Source of the DNA: Sphingobacteriales bacterium 46-32
GTDB lineage: Bacteria; Bacteroidota; Bacteroidia; Chitinophagales; Chitinophagaceae
Assembly: GCA_001898485.1 (NCBI GenBank)
Contig: MKTY01000016.1
Span: forward strand, 1 to 64,000
Direction of reading: 5' to 3'
Length of the DNA: 64,000 bases
Shown: positions 35,894 through 43,534 of the stretch, one piece after another
Layout of the letters: every line of letters starts with the position of its first letter
Numbering within the stretch: the stretch's first letter is position 1
Notes under the pieces: model-generated
What the model was told of the DNA's origin: nothing
Database searches by the model: none
The model's input: the letters and a program-made list of their open reading frames with translations, nothing else
Translations under genes and position numbers: made by a program

Positions 35894-36535
35894 ATGCGTT
35901 ATAAACAAGCCTTCCCGAACCGTATGAATACCGAATGGAATAAAGAGAAACATCCTGACTGGTATAAGGATATTCCGAAAATGCGATACTTAATTTTGGG
36001 AAGCTATCCGCCGCATCCTTCCAAACGTGATTATCCTTTTTATTATCCTAATAGGCGTAACAGGTTTTGGCGGGTTCTGGCGGCGTTATCGGGTTATCAT
36101 TTAACCTGGAAAAAGGGTCAGGCAGCAGATTTGGCGGTTCAGGAGCGCCATGCAATTATGGAACATCTTCAGGTCGGCGTTCAAAATCTGGGGCTTGAGG
36201 TTGAACGAAAGGGAATGAGCGCTCTTGACACCCATATTAGGATCACCAAATTTCAGGACATTGTGAAAATTCTGGACAGTCATCCTGAATTAGAGATGAT
36301 TCTTTTGCCTGGATTCTCGGCGCCGGACAGTACTGCGAAATCGTTCTCGCGTTATATTTCAGAACAAAACTTGGGGACATGTCACGTCGAACACATCAAA
36401 GCACACCATGCTTTTGAGGTTAGGTATAAAGATAGGGTGATCAAGTGCGTCGTGTTGAATTCTACTTCAACGGCTTCACGAATAAAATATGACGAACTTT
36501 TAGATCAGTTTAAGATGTATATAAGAAAAATCTAA
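35894..36535 (+). CDS. Uracil/hypoxanthine-DNA glycosylase superfamily protein
   Basis: 213 residues from ATG 35894 (ATG 35924 is an alternative). The UDG-superfamily signatures are LILGSYPP and FYYPNRRNRFWRVL near the N-terminus, with LPGFSAPDS and HHAFEVRY later. It resembles the mismatch/hypoxanthine-type glycosylases that remove damaged bases; the specific substrate cannot be told. It sits in the cassette-like array: an attC-like palindrome starts 4 bp after its stop codon, and a possible core site lies 37 bp before its start. Confidence 0.75.
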   Translation: MRYKQAFPNRMNTEWNKEKHPDWYKDIPKMRYLILGSYPPHPSKRDYPFYYPNRRNRFWRVLAALSGYHLTWKKGQAADLAVQERHAIMEHLQVGVQNLGLEVERKGMSALDTHIRITKFQDIVKILDSHPELEMILLPGFSAPDSTAKSFSRYISEQNLGTCHVEHIKAHHAFEVRYKDRVIKCVVLNSTSTASRIKYDELLDQFKMYIRKI

Positions 36536-36538
36536 ATG

Positions 36539-36739
36539 CCTATTTATAGCATTGCATTGGCAATATGGCAGGGCGACGAATATATACTCAGCTTTTTGCT
36601 CGTTAGTCAGCTTAAGTTTCGGCACACGAATAACGCCGAGCTAAAGAATAGACAATGAGGTTTTGTATCTTTAATCAGCAGCGTCACCGGGCAGACGTAA
36701 CACAGAATACCGCCCATCGCCAATGCTTCAACGTTAAGC
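36539..36739 (+). repeat. attC-like cassette recombination site, copy 1
   Basis: About 200 nt with imperfect end palindromes: GCATTGGCAATATGGC at the left pairs with GCCAATGC at the right. The right core is GTTAAGC (36733-36739), a full match to the integron R' consensus GTTRRRY; the left core is degenerate (GCCTATTTATAGC). It shares most of its sequence with copy 2 (37745-37940), e.g. GGGCGACGAATATATACTCAG. It directly follows the glycosylase stop and directly precedes the next ORF. Confidence 0.75.
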
Positions 36740-36747
36740 ACAATACT

Positions 36748-37737
36748 ATGACAGCACTTACACCAGAACAAATTCAGCAATACAAGGAAAGCTTCGAACG
36801 TATGCAACGGTATGACGAGCGACTTAAAATTGCTGACAATCTTAACAGAGAAAAATTAGATGAGTTAGTAGACCTTGTAAATGAAATATTCTCAAGGAAT
36901 AACGTGGTTGGCAGAATTGACAAAAACCATATAAAATTCAATGCAGACTATATTGGCAACATTGTCAAAATTGACGACAAGAAATTATCTGAAATAATTT
37001 TCAATGAAATCTATCCCCAACCAACACTAAAACTTTATTCCCATTTCACAAACTTTAACGCCGCTTGCAGTATTCTAAAAAACAAAGAGCTTTGGCTATT
37101 TAATCTAATAAACAATTTCGCAGCAGAAGAGTTTCGACTATTTTATGAGGAACATAATATAGACGGTTACAAGCATTTTAAAGAGACTTTTGGAATTAAA
37201 ACAGATTATAGGTCTTTAATGAGCGAAATTTTTTCTCTGTGTTTAACATCTGACAATAACACATCACCCGACCTTTGGGATTATTTTGGCTATAGTGGAA
37301 CAGGAATAAAATTAACTTTTGAAATTGAAAGCAAAATCCCTGACTTTAGAGAGGTATATTATTCAAATAAAGACAACCCTCAAAAAATTCCTTTTTTAGC
37401 AGACCTCTTTGACACAATTCTTGCAAAATATAATTACCCCTTAAACTTCACATACATCTCGAAGATTGGAGCATTTTATATTCACGGCAAGTTTGACAAT
37501 GAGCAGGAGTATCGTTTTTTAGTGAAACGGACTTCCGACAGTTACAATGCATGGAACTTTGTGCCAGTTGTCTTCAATAATGATATCACTTATATTGTTT
37601 TGCCTTTTAGTTCACGACTCGCAGAATTCAAACTGAGAAAAGTAACGAAAGGACCAAGATGTAGCAACATTAACTTCGACATAATAAAAGACATTTTACG
37701 GGCAAATTATTCCGACACTATTGACATTGAGGAATAA
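36748..37737 (+). CDS. DUF2971-like protein in a cassette-like unit
   Basis: 329 residues from ATG 36748; an upstream frame through the repeat is not coding. It resembles DUF2971 proteins: LYSHFTNFNAACSILKNKELWLFN, then FSLCLTSDNNTSPDLWDYFGYSGTGIKLTFEIE and EYRFLVKRT. These are often in accessory and defence regions with unknown activity. The gene is bracketed by attC-like copies 1 and 2. The core before it (GTTAAGCACAATACT) nearly complements the inverse core after it (AGTACTGTGCCTAAC), as integron cassettes do. Confidence 0.72.
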   Translation: MTALTPEQIQQYKESFERMQRYDERLKIADNLNREKLDELVDLVNEIFSRNNVVGRIDKNHIKFNADYIGNIVKIDDKKLSEIIFNEIYPQPTLKLYSHFTNFNAACSILKNKELWLFNLINNFAAEEFRLFYEEHNIDGYKHFKETFGIKTDYRSLMSEIFSLCLTSDNNTSPDLWDYFGYSGTGIKLTFEIESKIPDFREVYYSNKDNPQKIPFLADLFDTILAKYNYPLNFTYISKIGAFYIHGKFDNEQEYRFLVKRTSDSYNAWNFVPVVFNNDITYIVLPFSSRLAEFKLRKVTKGPRCSNINFDIIKDILRANYSDTIDIEE

Positions 37738-37744
37738 GTACTGT

Positions 37745-37940
37745 GCCTAACATTGCATTGGCAATATGGCGGGGCGACGAATATATACTCAGCTTTTTGT
37801 TCACTACTCATCTTTAGTTTCGGCAGACGAATAACGCCAAACAGTAGAATAACAAAGAGCATTTGTATCTTTAATCAGCTGCGGCACCGGGCGGACGGAA
37901 CACGGAATACCGCCACATCGCCAATGCTTCAACGTTAGCG
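37745..37940 (+). repeat. attC-like cassette recombination site, copy 2
   Basis: 196 nt. Left core GCCTAAC (37745-37751) is a perfect RYYYAAC; right core GTTAGCG (37934-37940) matches six of seven consensus positions. Inside, CATTGGCAATATGGCGG pairs with CCGCCACATCGCCAATG, leaving extrahelical bases, and a nested hairpin surrounds CGGCAGACGAATAACGCC. It begins 7 bp after the stop of the DUF2971-like gene. Confidence 0.8.
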
Positions 37941-37964
37941 GCAAGCTTAAACGACATCAGAACG

Positions 37965-38531
37965 ATGACGGACATTAGACAGAAATACATTTCACTAATT
38001 AAAAATAGAAGTGAGGAAAATCAAAAAGCCTTGGCACTTTTAGTTTCTCAAAGGCTGTTTGGTAACTGTATTTCTATCTTAAGACAAGAGTTGGACTCAT
38101 TCGTTAGAGTAATTTATTTGGGACAGATCTCTGACTTTAACGAGCGGGAAAGACTAATGAACCAAACTATGTCAGGAGACAAATGGACTGTTTTGACAGC
38201 GAACAATAAGTTGAAGCAAATTACAGACAAGGATATGGTGGCGAAAGCAAGCGACTTAAAAGGATATGTCCGTTACGTCTATAAATTTGGCTGCGGCTTC
38301 ATTCACTTGTCGGACTTTCATGATTATGTAACGACAAACCCATTTGACAAACTAGATTATTCAGAACAGTTTGACATTGTTTTTTATTTACATCAATATC
38401 ACGGTTTCCCAAGAGATAGGGAATTGTCAGTTGAAAGCATCTCATTTTTAATACCAGCAATATTTGAAAAAGTTTCGTCCAATTTGGCTTATTATTTTGA
38501 CAATATTTTGAATAATAAAATGATAGATTAA
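37965..38531 (+). CDS. Hypothetical protein in a cassette-like unit
   Basis: 188 residues, mostly helical, with no recognised family (RLFGNCISILRQELDSFVRVIYLG; DLKGYVRYVYKFGCGFIHLSDFHDY). It starts 24 bp after the right core of attC-like copy 2. The inverse core CGCTAAC at 38543, just after its stop, is an exact complement of the GTTAGCG at its start, which marks the gene plus its flank as a mobile cassette. Soluble protein; no signal peptide or membrane segment. Confidence 0.65.
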   Translation: MTDIRQKYISLIKNRSEENQKALALLVSQRLFGNCISILRQELDSFVRVIYLGQISDFNERERLMNQTMSGDKWTVLTANNKLKQITDKDMVAKASDLKGYVRYVYKFGCGFIHLSDFHDYVTTNPFDKLDYSEQFDIVFYLHQYHGFPRDRELSVESISFLIPAIFEKVSSNLAYYFDNILNNKMID

Positions 38532-38542
38532 AAAAGCTGAAC

Positions 38543-38560
38543 CGCTAACACCCATTGCCC
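38543..38560 (+). repeat. Truncated attC-like end (inverse core CGCTAAC)
   Basis: CGCTAAC, followed by an ATTGCCCG-type block, matches the left end of the attC-like repeats; the remaining ~180 nt are absent, replaced by the 3' end of the minus-strand GreA-like gene. It complements the start core of the preceding cassette exactly. Confidence 0.6.
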
Positions 38561-38585
38561 GTCCCAAAATTTAGTTAGAAGTCAA

Positions 38586-39074
38586 TTATTCCATTTCTAT
38601 TTTAAGTACACAAATTTCAAATTCGCCCGCAGGTAATACAACGGTCTTACAATCGGTTACTTTCATCCCAATTAATGCGGTTCCCAATGGAGAGTTGTTA
38701 CTAATTATCCCCTTTCTTACGTCGGCCTCTCCGTCTGTCGCTATCAAAAACTTATAAGTATTACTTTTCCCACTTACCTTGTTTGCTTGTTTAAAGGTTA
38801 CCGAAACACCTAGTTGCACCTGATCAATGTTTTCGGGTGATATTTCGACTATTTTAACTTCAGATAGTTTCTTTTGAAGATGGCCAATTTCGGTTGACAA
38901 CATTTCTTCCTGCTGGCCTAATTGTACCCATCCTGGATTATCATGCCATCCATCCCCACTTGCATTGTAAGCATGGGCTTTTTCTTTCTGAATTTCTTTA
39001 AGTCGTTGGAGTTTTTCATCCAGCCTTTTCTGTAATGCCGCTTTTCCTTTTAATGTTACGTAAGTCATCATCAT
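38586..39074 (-). CDS. GreA/GreB-like transcript cleavage factor homologue
   Basis: 162 residues. N-terminal coiled-coil (about 5-80) with a tip sequence GDGWHDNPGW in place of the GreA GDLSEN-type tip: D41 is kept and a second acid shifts to D45. The C-terminal FKBP-like GreA_GreB_C domain (about 85-162) ends SPLGTALIGMKVTD and LPAGEFEICVLKIE. It would bind the RNA polymerase secondary channel. It is the last gene of the minus-strand operon behind the sigma-54-type promoter at 40481 and overlaps the kinase-like ORF by about 59 bp. Confidence 0.85.
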   Translation of the reverse strand: MMMTYVTLKGKAALQKRLDEKLQRLKEIQKEKAHAYNASGDGWHDNPGWVQLGQQEEMLSTEIGHLQKKLSEVKIVEISPENIDQVQLGVSVTFKQANKVSGKSNTYKFLIATDGEADVRKGIISNNSPLGTALIGMKVTDCKTVVLPAGEFEICVLKIEME

Positions 39075-39699
39075 GCTGTTTTATATATGAACTGATAAGT
39101 CTAAGTAAATGATCGCATAAATCAGAGGGATTTAATGTCCCATCAACTTCGATCCATTTTATACTTGAAAACTCTGGAAATCTTTGTGTGTCTCTCATTT
39201 CGCTATAGAAGGTGGCTGCTCTTGTTAATGATTCTAAAATCTCATCCTTTTTAATGCTTAAATGGTTCTTTCTCTCTTTTAATCTAATCAAGGCGACTGA
39301 TGGATCGATCTTAAAATAAATAACAATGTCGGGGAGTGGAATTATTTTCTCCATTCGATTTGTTAACCCGATCACCTTTTCCCAGTTGAGTCCGTGTATC
39401 CTTTTGGTAACATAACTTGTCAAAATACTTCTATCTCCAAAGATTAAAGACTTCTTTTCTTTGAGCGCCAGAAGTGCAGACCTATTGCTTCTTACTGAGT
39501 ATATCCAGCTGTTCCACCAGTCGTAATTTCGTAAAAAGGAAATATGTGAGTGAAACCATTCACGTAAATTAAATCCAGAAATCGGCTTAGTCGGGCAAAG
39601 CAATGAATAAGGTATACCCTGTTGGTCTATCTTAGCCTTGACCAAGTCAAAAACTGTTGTTTTGCCACTTCCTTTAATGCCTTCCAAACAGATATACAT
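39016..39699 (-). CDS. P-loop nucleotide kinase-like protein (thymidylate kinase fold)
   Basis: 227 residues. Walker A LEGIKGSGKTT (residues 5-15), an FGDRSILTSYV DRX-type motif around 90-100 and DIVIYFKIDPSVALIRLKERK in the centre match the dTMP kinase/deoxynucleoside kinase superfamily. It is too divergent for a substrate call: a nucleotide or polynucleotide end kinase are both possible. It begins 2 bp after the cupin-like gene and overlaps the GreA-like gene. It belongs to the operon divergent from the RtcR-like activator. Confidence 0.75.
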   Translation of the reverse strand: MYICLEGIKGSGKTTVFDLVKAKIDQQGIPYSLLCPTKPISGFNLREWFHSHISFLRNYDWWNSWIYSVRSNRSALLALKEKKSLIFGDRSILTSYVTKRIHGLNWEKVIGLTNRMEKIIPLPDIVIYFKIDPSVALIRLKERKNHLSIKKDEILESLTRAATFYSEMRDTQRFPEFSSIKWIEVDGTLNPSDLCDHLLRLISSYIKQHDDDLRNIKRKSGITEKAG

Positions 39700-39701
39700 C
39701 G

Positions 39702-40454
39702 TTACCCTTTAACTGCTATTAAAAATAATTCCCGCAACTCTTCCTCAGAATAGGAAGAAACCGTCTGCCTTTCATTCAGAAACGTATTGTATGAATATAA
39801 TTTGCATTTTTCGGACAATGGAGAGCCCGTAATCATTAACGTACAGGTGCTTTCATTGTTTGGGTTGATTATCCGGTGGAGTTCTTTTGATTTCATAAAG
39901 TATGTACAGCCACTATCATATCTTATCAGCGATAATCTTTCTAAATTAATTTTACCATTGTACTCAACAGCGTATTGATCTGATCCATTTTTAGATAAAT
40001 AAGTATAATTATTAACTTCAACACCCCCTGAATCATCTTCCCGAAAAAGCTCCATTTTTAAACTCCCAGAAATAATTTTGGATGCAAAATTCCAGCGATG
40101 ATTATGAATATTTTCCATTGGCAGGGGAATTTCTGGAATGGGTTGAAACAAATGAAGTCTAAGTTTAAAATAGTGAGATGACAGTAATACTATTTTATGA
40201 AACCCATTATCGTGTCTGTAGCTATTCTTAATTACATTATCAATTAAAACTTCATCATTAGAGATACAAGATAATAGGGGGCCAAAATTTTCCTTTTTCC
40301 CAAGTTCTGTCACCACTTGTATTAGCGTTCGCTTCTCTCTTAATGCAAGGCTAAGATCAATTTGCTTTGCCAAGGATAACAAACTACTTCTAGTAAATTC
40401 ATTAGGGAACTCTATTAGAGATTTGCTATTGATTGATTTGGTAACCGTTTCCAT
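39702..40454 (-). CDS. Cupin-like protein, first gene of the sigma-54-type operon
   Basis: 250 residues. The N-terminal half is helical; the C-terminal half has a cupin-like signature HNHRWNFASKIISGSLKMELF (His117, His119) with later SKELHRII (third His), as in metal-dependent RmlC-fold enzymes. No specific enzyme is recognised. Its start lies 26 bp downstream of the -12 end of a near-consensus sigma-54 promoter. With the kinase-like and GreA-like genes it forms a compact operon, 175 bp from the divergent activator gene. Confidence 0.7.
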   Translation of the reverse strand: METVTKSINSKSLIEFPNEFTRSSLLSLAKQIDLSLALREKRTLIQVVTELGKKENFGPLLSCISNDEVLIDNVIKNSYRHDNGFHKIVLLSSHYFKLRLHLFQPIPEIPLPMENIHNHRWNFASKIISGSLKMELFREDDSGGVEVNNYTYLSKNGSDQYAVEYNGKINLERLSLIRYDSGCTYFMKSKELHRIINPNNESTCTLMITGSPLSEKCKLYSYNTFLNERQTVSSYSEEELRELFLIAVKG

Positions 40455-40480
40455 TTTCCACTTTTATTTGTTCTATATTT

Positions 40481-40495
40481 TCAAGTGGAGTGCCA
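40481..40495 (-). promoter_or_regulatory. Near-consensus sigma-54 (-24/-12) promoter
   Basis: On the minus strand the sequence reads TGGCAC-TCCAC-TTGA. The -24 box is a full match (TGGCAC), the GG-to-G(C) spacing is exactly 12 nt, and only the final C of the -12 TTGC is A. It points at the cupin-kinase-GreA operon, and a start around 40470 would give a short leader. The adjacent divergent gene encodes a sigma-54 activator, which strongly supports function. Confidence 0.8.
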
Positions 40496-40629
40496 AACTA
40501 TTTACGAGACTGTTCTATAGATCTAAATACTTACTTATCAAGCAATTCCATGTTTAGCTACTGAAAGCAACCTACACCACAAAATGAAAAGAGATATAAT
40601 TTAGTTATATTTAAATATAAAACTGTTAT

Positions 40630-42102
40630 ATGAGCAGGGTAGTAATTTCCTGGCTTGCTTTTCATAAGGACTTTGACAAAGTTGGCAATGGCTTTCAAAT
40701 CAATTCCAGTGGACCGACTCTTACGATCCATAAGCTATTTAAAAAAAATGGATACGAACTTCATTATCTGTTACAATGCGTCCCAAAAAAGAAAGGAGAT
40801 GAATTGGATAAGAAAGTCAATGCTATGAAAAATTATCTTAGCGAGAATTACTCCAAGCACAAAGTTGAAATTGAACTTTTGGATATTGATGAGGACGAGT
40901 TATCCAATTATGAAATGGTGGCAGCTCATTTAAGAAGTTTTCTAAACAAAATTGATGTTAATGATGATGTTGAGGTTATTACTGGCACTGGATCGTCTAT
41001 TATGCACATGGTATGGGTAGCTTTATTTTATAGTATCGATCTTAAATTTAAGTTGTTCCTGATACATCACGACCCAATCCGTTTTCCTGACTTCATACCT
41101 GTTCCTCTTATAAAGAGCAAAATGTTAGATCAAAAATTGCGAGAGTTTCATATCAAAGATACTTTCCCAAAAGACATTATAAGGGACCTCCATACAGACG
41201 CAGTTTATAAAAAGGCAAAAATTTGGGCTGACGCAATTCAGCAAAATATCTTGATTCTTGGCGAAACGGGTACCGGAAAGGATGTATTAGCAAACTATAT
41301 TCATAACAACTCACCATTGGCTGATAAACCATTTGCAGCAATTAACTGTGCATCACTTCCAGAGGACAATCTTCTTTATAGTGAACTCTTTGGTCATGAA
41401 AAGAATGCCTTTACTGGGGCAACTAAAAAGCGCGATGGTTTATTTGCTATTTGTAATGGCGGTACTCTATTTATGGACGAAATAGGTGATATGCCTATGA
41501 GAACTCAATTGAGTCTATTAAGGGCTATTGAGAATAAAGAGATTAAACCGTTGGGAAGCGATTCTGTTGTAAAAAATGTCAAGGTCAGAATAATTGCAGC
41601 TACGAATGCTGATCTATGGGAAAAATGTGTCACTAAGGAGTTCAGATGGGACTTGTATTATCGGCTTTGCGACTGCGAACTGGAATTAAAATCACTTCGA
41701 GACAGAGGGATAAGTGAGAAAAGTAAAATAATCGTGAGTATTATAAAACAATCGGAATTGCAATGGGGAAGAAAATTAAATTTTAGTCCAGATGCTGAAA
41801 TAGCGTTTTATAATCACCCATATCCTGGAAATTTCCGCGAATTAAAAAGAACAATTGATTCTTTATTTGCTTCTCAATTGAAGAATATAGAAGTAAGCGA
41901 CTTGCCTAAAAGGTTTTTTAAATCGGAAAAAACCGATATAACTAGCCTTCAAGAAAATGAAAAGCAGTATATTCAAAAAATTTATGCAAATTCTAATTAT
42001 GTGATGAAAAAAACGGCTGAAAAATTAGGGTATTCGAATCAGCATAAATTAAGACAAAAAATGGAGAACCTCGGCATCAGAATAATTAATAAGCGAAAAT
42101 AG
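40630..42102 (+). CDS. Sigma-54-dependent activator with RtcR/CARF-like sensor domain
   Basis: 490 residues. The N-terminal ~180 residues form a Rossmann-like CARF/RtcR-type domain (VVISWLAFHKDF at the start, VITGTGSSIMHMVWVALFYSI in the core). The AAA+ sigma-54-interaction domain has Walker A GETGTGKD (211-218), the loop NAFTGA (259-264; GAFTGA with Asn first), Walker B TLFMDEIGD and an arginine finger region FRWDLYYRL. A Fis-type HTH ends the protein. In E. coli, RtcR senses RNA ends and drives the divergent rtcBA operon; here the divergent operon differs. The stop is 1 bp from the SLATT gene, so it is co-transcribed with the defence pair. Confidence 0.88.
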   Translation: MSRVVISWLAFHKDFDKVGNGFQINSSGPTLTIHKLFKKNGYELHYLLQCVPKKKGDELDKKVNAMKNYLSENYSKHKVEIELLDIDEDELSNYEMVAAHLRSFLNKIDVNDDVEVITGTGSSIMHMVWVALFYSIDLKFKLFLIHHDPIRFPDFIPVPLIKSKMLDQKLREFHIKDTFPKDIIRDLHTDAVYKKAKIWADAIQQNILILGETGTGKDVLANYIHNNSPLADKPFAAINCASLPEDNLLYSELFGHEKNAFTGATKKRDGLFAICNGGTLFMDEIGDMPMRTQLSLLRAIENKEIKPLGSDSVVKNVKVRIIAATNADLWEKCVTKEFRWDLYYRLCDCELELKSLRDRGISEKSKIIVSIIKQSELQWGRKLNFSPDAEIAFYNHPYPGNFRELKRTIDSLFASQLKNIEVSDLPKRFFKSEKTDITSLQENEKQYIQKIYANSNYVMKKTAEKLGYSNQHKLRQKMENLGIRIINKRK

Positions 42103-42103
42103 A

Positions 42104-42574
42104 ATGCAAGAAAAAGAACTTCTCAGAAAATTAGGAGAGGAAACTCTCTACTCCGCCAAGGGTCATTTCAAATCGTGCGACCTTAGGCGGCAGCTAATCA
42201 CATACACCATTTGGCTATGTGCAGTTCTCAATGTGCTTTCCATAATTGGTATTAACCCAACAACCGACAAATTGCTTGCAGCCGTTGGACTTTTAGGAAC
42301 AATTGCACTTTTGATATGGAACGAAGGGGAAGGAAAGAATTACAGAGCCAAACACAAGCAGGCCGCAGAGACTTATTTAGCATTGCACAAAGAGATACGC
42401 AGTTGTTATTTTCTTAGCGATTGCGGCAAAGAACAAGTGGAGACACTCAGCAAAAAAGTAAGTGAGTTTGACAAAAGCGAGAAACCTGACATTCCCGGAT
42501 TTGCTAGGCTTTGGGCAAAACAGGTAATTGAAAGAAAAAACAGTGAAACAGACAACTGGTTTCTAATAAAATAA
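42104..42574 (+). CDS. SLATT-domain two-helix membrane effector
   Basis: 156 residues. Two membrane helices (about 32-50 and 56-74) separated by a tight turn, followed by a long soluble helix with YLALHKEIRSCYF, the SLATT pattern (SMODS/SLOG-associated 2TM effector). These proteins are predicted pore-formers activated by nucleotide signals. It is wedged between the RtcR-like activator (1 bp) and the CD-NTase gene (3 bp), a three-gene operon. The C-terminal residues are polar and charged. Confidence 0.85.
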   Translation: MQEKELLRKLGEETLYSAKGHFKSCDLRRQLITYTIWLCAVLNVLSIIGINPTTDKLLAAVGLLGTIALLIWNEGEGKNYRAKHKQAAETYLALHKEIRSCYFLSDCGKEQVETLSKKVSEFDKSEKPDIPGFARLWAKQVIERKNSETDNWFLIK

Positions 42575-42577
42575 ACG

Positions 42578-43375
42578 ATGGCTGCTATAAGTATCAATAA
42601 TAGGCTAATCACGTTTGCCCAACAAGAACTTGTTCTTGGCTACAGCAGCACCGAGAGGGACCGAATTAGCAGTTCGCTGGCACAGTTACAAAAAGTTTTG
42701 AAAGACAAACTTCATAACGAAGCAAAAGAAATTCTGCCTTTTGGTTCGTTTACTCGAAACACAATTTTACCGAGAAAATACGACTCAAATTCTGATGTTG
42801 ATTTGCTTATTGTTTTCAATACTAGTGCCGGAAAGAAGACACCTGGCACTTATCGTAAAAACATTTTGGATGCACTTTCATCTTCATACCCACTTTCGGT
42901 AGTAAAGAAAGATTTCCCAACGGTTAAATTGGAACTTAATCATATCATGTTTGATGTTGTGCCTTCTCACATAGAAGAATTTTGGAACAAGACTTACTAC
43001 ATCCCAAGTGCAAACGACAGTTGGAGAACAACTGTTCCTAATGACATCAACAATGAGCTTTCTCAAAAAAATCAGTCGTATGGAAACAACATTGTTCGCA
43101 ATGTGATTCGCCTCTGTAAACACTGGAACTCAACACAAGGTCGTGTTTTTGACTCTTACGAAATGGAAAAATGGATTGTAGGAAGATTTTTCTACAGCGG
43201 TGACAATCTCTATGAAAAATTTTTAAGTGTGCTTAAAGATTTGGCGTATTACAAACATTCAGGAGTGAAACAAGCCATAGATTGGATTACAGAATACAAA
43301 GGTACATGGTCAAGACAAGCAGATGAACAAAAACAACTTGAGTGGCTAATAAAACTTTTACCTGGCTTAAATTAA
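42578..43375 (+). CDS. CD-NTase of locus B
   Basis: 265 residues. Helical GS motif FGSFTRNTILPRKYD (G56-S57), DxD pair D73/D75 (NSDVDLL), third Asp126 in HIMFDVVP. It is a close relative of the second NTase of locus A. Together with SLATT it makes the minimal type I CBASS pair: cyclase plus membrane effector. The locus adds an upstream CARF/AAA+ activator whose sensor could in principle bind oligonucleotides. It ends the plus-strand operon. No terminator is seen in the following 150 bp. Confidence 0.9.
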   Translation: MAAISINNRLITFAQQELVLGYSSTERDRISSSLAQLQKVLKDKLHNEAKEILPFGSFTRNTILPRKYDSNSDVDLLIVFNTSAGKKTPGTYRKNILDALSSSYPLSVVKKDFPTVKLELNHIMFDVVPSHIEEFWNKTYYIPSANDSWRTTVPNDINNELSQKNQSYGNNIVRNVIRLCKHWNSTQGRVFDSYEMEKWIVGRFFYSGDNLYEKFLSVLKDLAYYKHSGVKQAIDWITEYKGTWSRQADEQKQLEWLIKLLPGLN

Positions 43376-43534
43376 AATAAATATAGAAATACTTGTATTA
43401 AATAGGAAAGGGAAATATGGGGAAGTCAACAACAATTGGGTCACTCTTCAAATAACTGATAGTGATATGTAGCCGATTGGTATGCCGTCTGCCAGCTTAG
43501 CAGCAAACCCGTCTTGGTGGAAGTTTTAATTTAT

